NCBI GenBank assembly: GCA_038528235.1
Contig: JBCBEX010000124.1
Location: 1-9,193 of the forward strand
Direction: 5' to 3'
DNA: 9,193 nt
Source of the DNA: JBCBEX01 sp038528235
GTDB taxonomy: Bacteria; Bacteroidota; Rhodothermia; Rhodothermales; Rubricoccaceae
The translations under genes and the position numbers were made by a program. Shown piece after piece: positions 5,506-9,193 of this stretch. Within the stretch, counting starts at the first letter, position 1, and each line of letters starts with the position of its first letter. Below the pieces are notes generated by a model that did no database searches, had not been told where the DNA came from, and saw only the letters and a list, made by a program, of their open reading frames with translations.

Positions 5506-6156
5506 TTACGTCCCGCTTTCGCTTTCGACCCAGCGCACGGCGTGCTGCATCAGCTCGGTGCCCGAATCGAGGCTGAGCTTCGTCTTGATGCGCGCGCGGT
5601 AGCTCTCGACCGTCTTCACGGAGAGGTGCAGCCGCTCCGCGATCTCGCGCGTGGGCAGCCCACGTCCGGTCATCTCGAACACCTCCAGCTCGCGGTCCGA
5701 GAGCACCTCCAGCGGCGACTGCATCGGGGCCTTGCGCCCGACGGCCGCACCAAAGAGGAGACGGTCCTTGAGGTCCTCGCTCATGTAGATCCCGCCGCGC
5801 AGCACGTGCCGGACGGCCTGGACGATCTCGTCGGCGGCCTCGACCTTCATCACGTAGCCTTTCGCTCCGGCACGGACGGCGCGCTCGGCATAGAGCGCCT
5901 CGTCGTGGCGCGACACCACCAGGGTAAGTAGATCCGGCTTGAGCGCGAGGAGGTGCTTGAGCAGTTCGAGGCCGCTCATGCCGGGCAGCGAGATGTCGAT
6001 CAGCGCCACGTCAGGGTCGAGCGTGCCGAACGCTTCGAGCGCCTCCTCGGCGCTGGCCGCCTGGCCGACGACGTCCAAATCTGGCTCGGCGTTGAGCGTG
6101 AGCGCAAGCCCTTTGCGGAGGAGCGGGTGGTCGTCAACGAGCAGGAGGCGAGTCAT
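5506..6156 (-). CDS. NarL/FixJ-family two-component response regulator
   Basis: A 216-aa DNA-binding regulator. The receiver domain (about 1-120) has the acidic pair D8-D9 (LLLVDDHPLLRKG), phospho-acceptor D54 in ALIDISLPGMSG, the switch Ser S82 (VVSRHDE) and K104 (GAKGYVMK). The C-terminal LuxR-type helix-turn-helix (about 151-197) reads LSDRELEVFEMTGRG, then TREIAERLHLSVKTVESYRA. All phosphotransfer residues are present, so it should be functional. The start at 6156 places the first strand MTRLLLVDD normally; an upstream in-frame ATG (6246) would overlap the kinase gene and add unrelated sequence. It lies 62 nt downstream of the histidine kinase on the same strand and is almost certainly its partner, as HisKA_3 kinases pair with NarL-type regulators. 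Target genes are unknown; the adjacent Usp gene is the obvious candidate. Confidence 0.96.
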   Translation of the reverse strand: MTRLLLVDDHPLLRKGLALTLNAEPDLDVVGQAASAEEALEAFGTLDPDVALIDISLPGMSGLELLKHLLALKPDLLTLVVSRHDEALYAERAVRAGAKGYVMKVEAADEIVQAVRHVLRGGIYMSEDLKDRLLFGAAVGRKAPMQSPLEVLSDRELEVFEMTGRGLPTREIAERLHLSVKTVESYRARIKTKLSLDSGTELMQHAVRWVESESGT

Positions 6157-6179
6157 GGCAGAGAGGTCGCTAAAGTCAG

Positions 6180-6197
6180 GGGGCGCCGAAGAGCCCC
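6180..6197 (-). other. Hairpin with cUUCGg tetraloop between kinase and regulator
   Basis: On the minus strand GGGGC pairs with GCCCC (5 bp), followed inward by one mismatch and a C-G pair closing a TTCG loop, the very stable cUUCGg tetraloop of RNA. It lies in the 62-nt gap after the kinase stop and 24 nt before the regulator ATG. There is no T-run, so it looks like an mRNA processing or stability element that sets the kinase-to-regulator ratio, not a full terminator. Confidence 0.45.
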
Positions 6198-6218
6198 AGG
6201 GACGAACACGTGGGAAAG

Positions 6219-7826
6219 CTACGTGCCGCGTACGGGGATGGTGCACAGCACAGTCGTGCCGCTCGTGGTGCCAGGCCGGATTTCGAGGGCCCCCTTGGCG
6301 ATGCGCGCGCGGTAGTGCATAATCCGCACGCCCATACCTCGGTTCTCTTCTGGGCGGCTTGCCAGGCCTCCTGATCGCGGCTGGTCGGCGCCCCCGGAGC
6401 GAAGCGTCTCGCCAATGCCGATGCCGTCGTCATCCACGCGCAGCCGCACCTGGTCCGTGCCGATGGCGAGCGTGATCGCCACGTGGGCGGCGCGCCCGTG
6501 CTGCACGGCATTGGAGACGGCCTCCTGGGCGATGCGGAACAGGTGGGCCGCGGCGGGTACCTCGGGCGCCTCACCGATATCCCCGGCGCGCGATCCTACG
6601 AAATCGAACGTGCAGGTGACGCCGAAGAGCCGCTCGGCGTTGGCCGCGAGCCGCTTGAGCGCCGCAGCAAGCCCGTGCGCCTCCAGTTCGACGGGCACGA
6701 GGCCCCGAGCCAGCGCCCGGGCGTAGCCGTCGGCGTCCTTGATGAGGCCCGCGAGTTCGGTGGCGTCGGCGGCCTCCGTGGAGCCGCTGGCTTCGAGTTG
6801 GCGGGCGAGGCCGCGCGCAATCAGGTGCGTCCCGGTGAGCATCTGCCCGAGGCCGTCGTGCAGGTCCTGGCCGATGCGGCGGCGCTCCTCGTCGGCGATG
6901 CGCAGCACCTCGGCTTCGAGTTCACGGCGTGCCGAGATGTCGCGGACGAGCCCCGTGAACGTACGCGTGCCGTCGGGCGTGCGGACCTCGCTGACCGACA
7001 GCTCCATGGGGAACGTGGAGCCGTCTTTGCGCCGCCCGCTCACCTCGCGCCCGATGCCGATAATGCGACGGTGGCCGGTTTCGCGGTAGGCTACCATGTA
7101 GCCGTCGTGCTCGTCGCGGTAGGGCGGCGGCATGAGCACCTTCACGTTGCACCCGTAGACCTCCTCGGTGGCGTAGCCGAAGATGCGCTCGGCCGCCGGA
7201 TTCATCGAGAGGATGCTGCCCCGCTCGTCGATGGTGATGATGCCGTCGACGGTAGCTTCGAGGATAGCGCGGCTCTGGGCTTCGCTGCGCTGGAGCAAGA
7301 GTGCAGCCTCGCGCTGGCGCAACGCGACGCCCAAGACGTTGCCTAGGGCTTCGAGGAGGGCCTGCTCGGCCTCGTAGAACGGGCCCGAACGCAGGGCGAC
7401 GAACACGTCGGCAGGCGAGCGGCGCCCGTAGTCGTGAGAGTCGCTCACGGACTGTGCTGGCTGCCCCGCGCGGACCCCCAGGGCACAGTCCGCTGCCGAC
7501 GCCTGCAGCACATCTGCGAGCGCGGAGACGGTGTCGTCGGCGAGGGTCACGGGCTCGTCCTGATCCAGCGCCCGGCGAAGGTCGAGGCTCACGGCCAACG
7601 ACAGGGATTCGTCCATGTCTTGTTCGTTAGGTCGCAACACGAACTGCCCGTCGAAGCGGCTGCGCAGAAGCACTAGCGCTGACCACCCCGCCTGTTCGCG
7701 GCACGCTTCCGTCGCGGCGGCATAGAGGGTCGTCCAGGACTCGCCAGCTAGCGCGCGCTGGGCGAGCGCGAGCAACCAGGCAGCCGAATCAGGCGGGAGC
7801 GAATGCATGGAGGCTGCAGAAGGCAT
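6219..7826 (-). CDS. GAF-PAS sensor histidine kinase (HisKA_3) with FixL-type haem PAS
   Basis: A 535-aa soluble kinase with no membrane segment. The N-terminal region (about 15-175) is GAF-like. The PAS domain (about 183-302) carries the FixL haem-pocket pattern: H240 in YRDEHDGY (proximal haem ligand, B. japonicum His200), then GHRRIIGIGRE with R260 (distal Arg220), then GRRKDGSTFPMELSVSE. The positions of Arg206 and His214 are A246 and R254. A linker leads to HisKA_3 with phospho-acceptor H323 in RRRIGQDLHDGLGQ, then the ATPase with N box RIAQEAVSNAVQH (N439), D box VDDDGIGIG (464-472) and G box NRGMGV (495-500). The loop between the last two is about 22 residues, longer than usual. It probably senses oxygen or another diatomic gas and phosphorylates the adjacent regulator. 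The start is 7826 or 7808 (MHSLPPDSAAW); the extension to 8042 is rejected because it overlaps the divergent gene. Ligand and direction of control are inferred. Confidence 0.95.
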   Translation of the reverse strand: MPSAASMHSLPPDSAAWLLALAQRALAGESWTTLYAAATEACREQAGWSALVLLRSRFDGQFVLRPNEQDMDESLSLAVSLDLRRALDQDEPVTLADDTVSALADVLQASAADCALGVRAGQPAQSVSDSHDYGRRSPADVFVALRSGPFYEAEQALLEALGNVLGVALRQREAALLLQRSEAQSRAILEATVDGIITIDERGSILSMNPAAERIFGYATEEVYGCNVKVLMPPPYRDEHDGYMVAYRETGHRRIIGIGREVSGRRKDGSTFPMELSVSEVRTPDGTRTFTGLVRDISARRELEAEVLRIADEERRRIGQDLHDGLGQMLTGTHLIARGLARQLEASGSTEAADATELAGLIKDADGYARALARGLVPVELEAHGLAAALKRLAANAERLFGVTCTFDFVGSRAGDIGEAPEVPAAAHLFRIAQEAVSNAVQHGRAAHVAITLAIGTDQVRLRVDDDGIGIGETLRSGGADQPRSGGLASRPEENRGMGVRIMHYRARIAKGALEIRPGTTSGTTVLCTIPVRGT

Positions 7827-7864
7827 CGAGGCTACAGGGATGGGAAGCCACGGGCATGGGAAAC

Positions 7865-7893
7865 ACGTACGTTGCGCCCGCAAGCTACGTTGC
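7865..7893. repeat. Direct repeat TACGTTGC in the divergent kinase/ecsC promoter region
   Basis: TACGTTGC occurs at 7868-7875 and 7886-7893 (18-nt period, close to two helical turns). The first copy overlaps the 8-bp palindrome ACGTACGT (7865-7872). The kinase's candidate -7 element lies between and across the copies. This geometry suits a dimeric regulator, possibly autoregulation by the NarL-type protein encoded downstream, but no consensus was recognised. Confidence 0.4.
7882..7889 (-). promoter_or_regulatory. Candidate -7 element for the kinase-regulator operon
   Basis: On the minus strand CGTAGCTT occurs about 56 nt before the kinase ATG, matching the CGTAGCTT found before folP and the TAnnTT part of the Bacteroidota -7 box. 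No clear TTTG lies at -33. The remainder of the 182-nt divergent gap 7827-8008 holds the direct repeats and the ecsC-side element. Confidence 0.3.
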
Positions 7894-7960
7894 CGCTGCT
7901 GTTGCCTCGCACACCGCCCCGCGCGTACTCGACGAGGACGGCGAACCCCGCCGCTGACGC

Positions 7961-7971
7961 GTCCGTAGCAC
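7961..7971 (+). promoter_or_regulatory. Candidate promoter element before the EcsC-family gene
   Basis: GTCCGTAGCAC shares its first nine bases, GTCCGTAGC, with the element before folP (901-909). It is 38 nt upstream of the ATG at 8009. The TAGCAC here fits TAnnTT poorly. Called only because of the shared 9-mer and position. Confidence 0.25.
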
Positions 7972-8008
7972 GCCCCGAAGCCCCTTCCTCCTCTGCTTGG
8001 CCCTGCCC

Positions 8009-8668
8009 ATGAAGACGTTTCTCTTGCACACCCTCTACCCACGTGCCATAGACGGCCTGCCTGTGCTCGGCACCCCCGAGGCGTTCGCCCAGCCCTACGT
8101 GGAGAAGGTGGGGCCGAAGCGCGAGCGCGCCGAGCAGATGGTCCGCGCCCACCTCGCTGCGGCGAGCGCGACGGGCTTCGTGAGCGGCCTCGGAGGCTGG
8201 CTCACGCTGCCGATCACCATCCCGGCCAACCTCGCGGGCGTGGCGCTGGTCCAGCTCCACATGACGGCGGCCGTCGCCCACCTCGGCGGCCATACCCTCG
8301 GCGACCCGCACACGCAGGAGCGGATCGTGGGCTGCCTCATCGGCGACCCCGACCACGAGACGGAGCGCCGCACCGAAGACGAGATGGTGGACCGCTTCGG
8401 GGTCAAGTTCGCCGAGAAGGGCCTGCAGTTCGTAGCGACGCAGTCGTGGCAGTTGGCGAAGTATGCCACGAAGCGCTCGCTCACGAATCGGTTGGCGCGC
8501 CGCCTCCCGCTCGTCGGCGGCGTGATCGGAGGGCTGTCCGACCTCTACAACACCCGCATGGTCGCCCGGTGCGCGCTCGATACCTTCATCGAGTCCGGCG
8601 GACTGGCGGCACCGCACGCCGGCGATGGCCTCCCCGCGACGCCCGCCGACCTGGAACCCGCTGTGTGA
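8009..8668 (+). CDS. EcsC-family protein
   Basis: A 219-aa protein resembling the EcsC family, named after the third gene of the Bacillus ecsABC transporter locus, whose biochemical role is unclear. Visible family traits are the Gly/Ala-rich amphipathic segment ATGFVSGLGGWLTLP followed by IPANLAGVALVQLHM (about 54-85), the cluster AAVAHLGGHTLGDP (87-100), and a second Gly-rich helix LPLVGGVIGGLSDLYNT (166-182) leading into a helix with RMVARCALDTF. The hydrophobic stretches could associate with the membrane, but no clear signal peptide or full transmembrane helix pair is seen. No ecsA or ecsB neighbours are present. The ATG at 8009 is preferred over the in-frame TTG at 7997. It is divergent from the kinase gene, and the next gene follows 71 nt downstream. 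The tail (200-219) is Pro/Ala-rich and probably disordered. Confidence 0.8.
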   Translation: MKTFLLHTLYPRAIDGLPVLGTPEAFAQPYVEKVGPKRERAEQMVRAHLAAASATGFVSGLGGWLTLPITIPANLAGVALVQLHMTAAVAHLGGHTLGDPHTQERIVGCLIGDPDHETERRTEDEMVDRFGVKFAEKGLQFVATQSWQLAKYATKRSLTNRLARRLPLVGGVIGGLSDLYNTRMVARCALDTFIESGGLAAPHAGDGLPATPADLEPAV

Positions 8669-8675
8669 CGCCGAG

Positions 8676-8696
8676 CCGTAGCTGCCTACCTTCACC
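8676..8696 (+). promoter_or_regulatory. Candidate promoter element before the small unknown gene
   Basis: CCGTAGCT (8676-8683) is followed by TACCTTCA (8687-8694), two overlapping TAnnTT-like candidates about 50-60 nt before the ATG at 8740, right after the ecsC stop. The first copy is identical over eight bases to the element before folP. Inference only. Confidence 0.3.
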
Positions 8697-8739
8697 GCCA
8701 CCCAGTTACTCCAGAGCCTACGTCTTCCCCACCTTCTCG

Positions 8740-9117
8740 ATGTCGGTCGACACCCCTACTGCCGAGCCTCTCCACACCGCGCTGAACGCCACGGTGCACG
8801 ATCTGGAGCAGGGACTCCGGCAGCTTCCGCTCGCCAAGGCGATCAACCACCTCCGCGGCTGGGAGCGCCATCTCCGCGCCACCGACCGCGCCGACCTCCT
8901 CCCCATCGCCGACGGACTCGCGGAGTTAGATCGCTACCTGGCAGGCACGTCGCTCGACGCCCGCGAGATCGGCGAGACGCTTGCCCGGCTGGGCGCGCAG
9001 ACGCAGGGCGTCGCCGACACGGCCCCCGATGCCATGCGCAACGCGCTGCACCGGCTCGGTAGCATCTTACAGCGCACCGGCCACGCCCTCGCTGGCCGCA
9101 CCAGACCATCGCGCTGA
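8740..9117 (+). CDS. Small helical protein of unknown function
   Basis: A 125-aa protein that I do not recognise. It looks all-alpha: after a short polar start (MSVDTPTAEP), helices are suggested at about 11-28 (LHTALNATVHDLEQGLRQ), 31-48, 51-67 (ADLLPIADGLAELDRYL), 73-88 and 96-114 (DAMRNALHRLGSILQR), with heptad-like Leu/Ala spacing and many charged residues. There is no signal peptide, membrane segment or Cys/His metal motif. The C-terminus is basic (AGRTRPSR). Codon usage matches its neighbours (G/C in third positions), which supports it as a real gene. It follows the EcsC-family gene by 71 nt with its own candidate promoter element. The frame is open far upstream, but that part overlaps ecsC in another frame; ATG 8740 is the first plausible start. 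Confidence 0.75.
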   Translation: MSVDTPTAEPLHTALNATVHDLEQGLRQLPLAKAINHLRGWERHLRATDRADLLPIADGLAELDRYLAGTSLDAREIGETLARLGAQTQGVADTAPDAMRNALHRLGSILQRTGHALAGRTRPSR

Positions 9118-9166
9118 ACCTTCTCCCCTTCCTTTCCTCCATCGCCCTTCTTTTTACACCTCCCCC
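9118..9166 (+). other. Polypyrimidine tract before the next gene
   Basis: Only five purines occur in these 49 bases, including a run of five T at 9151-9155 and CCCCC directly before the ATG at 9167. It is the most extreme case of the C/T-rich leaders seen in this window. No stem precedes the T-run, so it is not an intrinsic terminator for the gene ending at 9117. Confidence 0.6.
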
Positions 9167-9193
9167 ATGCCCGACACCTCCACCCAGGACACC
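9167..9193 (+). CDS. Probable start of a further gene, cut by the window edge
   Basis: ATG followed by nine open codons (MPDTSTQDT) to the window end. It is called only because the ATG follows a pyrimidine-rich leader ending in CCCCC, like the pcm start, and the Thr/Asp-rich opening resembles the start of the preceding protein. Function cannot be judged. Confidence 0.35.

Noticed and set aside
6483..7346. 287-codon + strand ORF opposite the histidine kinase
   Set aside because: It is a shadow of the kinase and PAS coding sequence, with no domain of its own.

Overview
The window (about 70% GC by eye) looks like chromosomal DNA from a high-GC Bacteroidota lineage of the Rhodothermia type (Salinibacter/Rhodothermus relatives). 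The placement rests on a short RpoD that starts directly at region 1.2, a folP-cdaA gene pair, and the absence of Shine-Dalgarno sequences at every start. It is an inference from remembered family features, not a search result. I see no insertion sequences, tRNA or rRNA genes, or CRISPR arrays.

Layout. 1-690 (-): 5' part of rpoD, running off the left edge. 691-934: divergent intergenic region with a minus-strand hairpin plus T-run and a possible rpoD promoter. 935-2661 (+): folP and cdaA, overlapping by 4 nt. 2801-3475 (+): pcm. 3496-4221 (-): an SDR-fold protein lacking the usual catalytic residues, convergent with pcm. 4394-5299 (-): tandem universal stress protein. 5506-6156 (-) and 6219-7826 (-): NarL-type response regulator and its GAF-PAS-HisKA_3 histidine kinase. 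7827-8008: divergent promoter region. 8009-8668 (+): EcsC-family protein. 8740-9117 (+): small unknown helical protein. 9167-9193 (+): probable start of another gene.

Two things stand out. First, codons 83-90 of rpoD, in the region 2.2/2.3 junction, read ARLVEALR, whereas the opposite strand of exactly these bases reads AQRFDETR, the family consensus. The segment sits between 7-bp perfect inverted repeats, so rpoD appears to carry an in-frame micro-inversion of 16 to 30 bp, either a real mutation or an assembly artefact. Second, the kinase PAS domain carries the FixL haem-pocket signature (proximal His, distal Arg). It lies next to a NarL-family regulator and a tandem UspA protein, a gene set resembling mycobacterial DosS-DosR-Rv3134c but with a FixL-type sensor.

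How the genes may work together. The minus-strand block kinase, regulator, Usp and SDR-like protein (7826 down to 3496) could be an oxygen/redox-responsive stress module. folP-cdaA links folate synthesis with c-di-AMP signalling by translational coupling. rpoD, folP, cdaA and pcm are housekeeping genes. Starts in the window are preceded by pyrimidine-rich leaders instead of purine-rich ribosome-binding sites.
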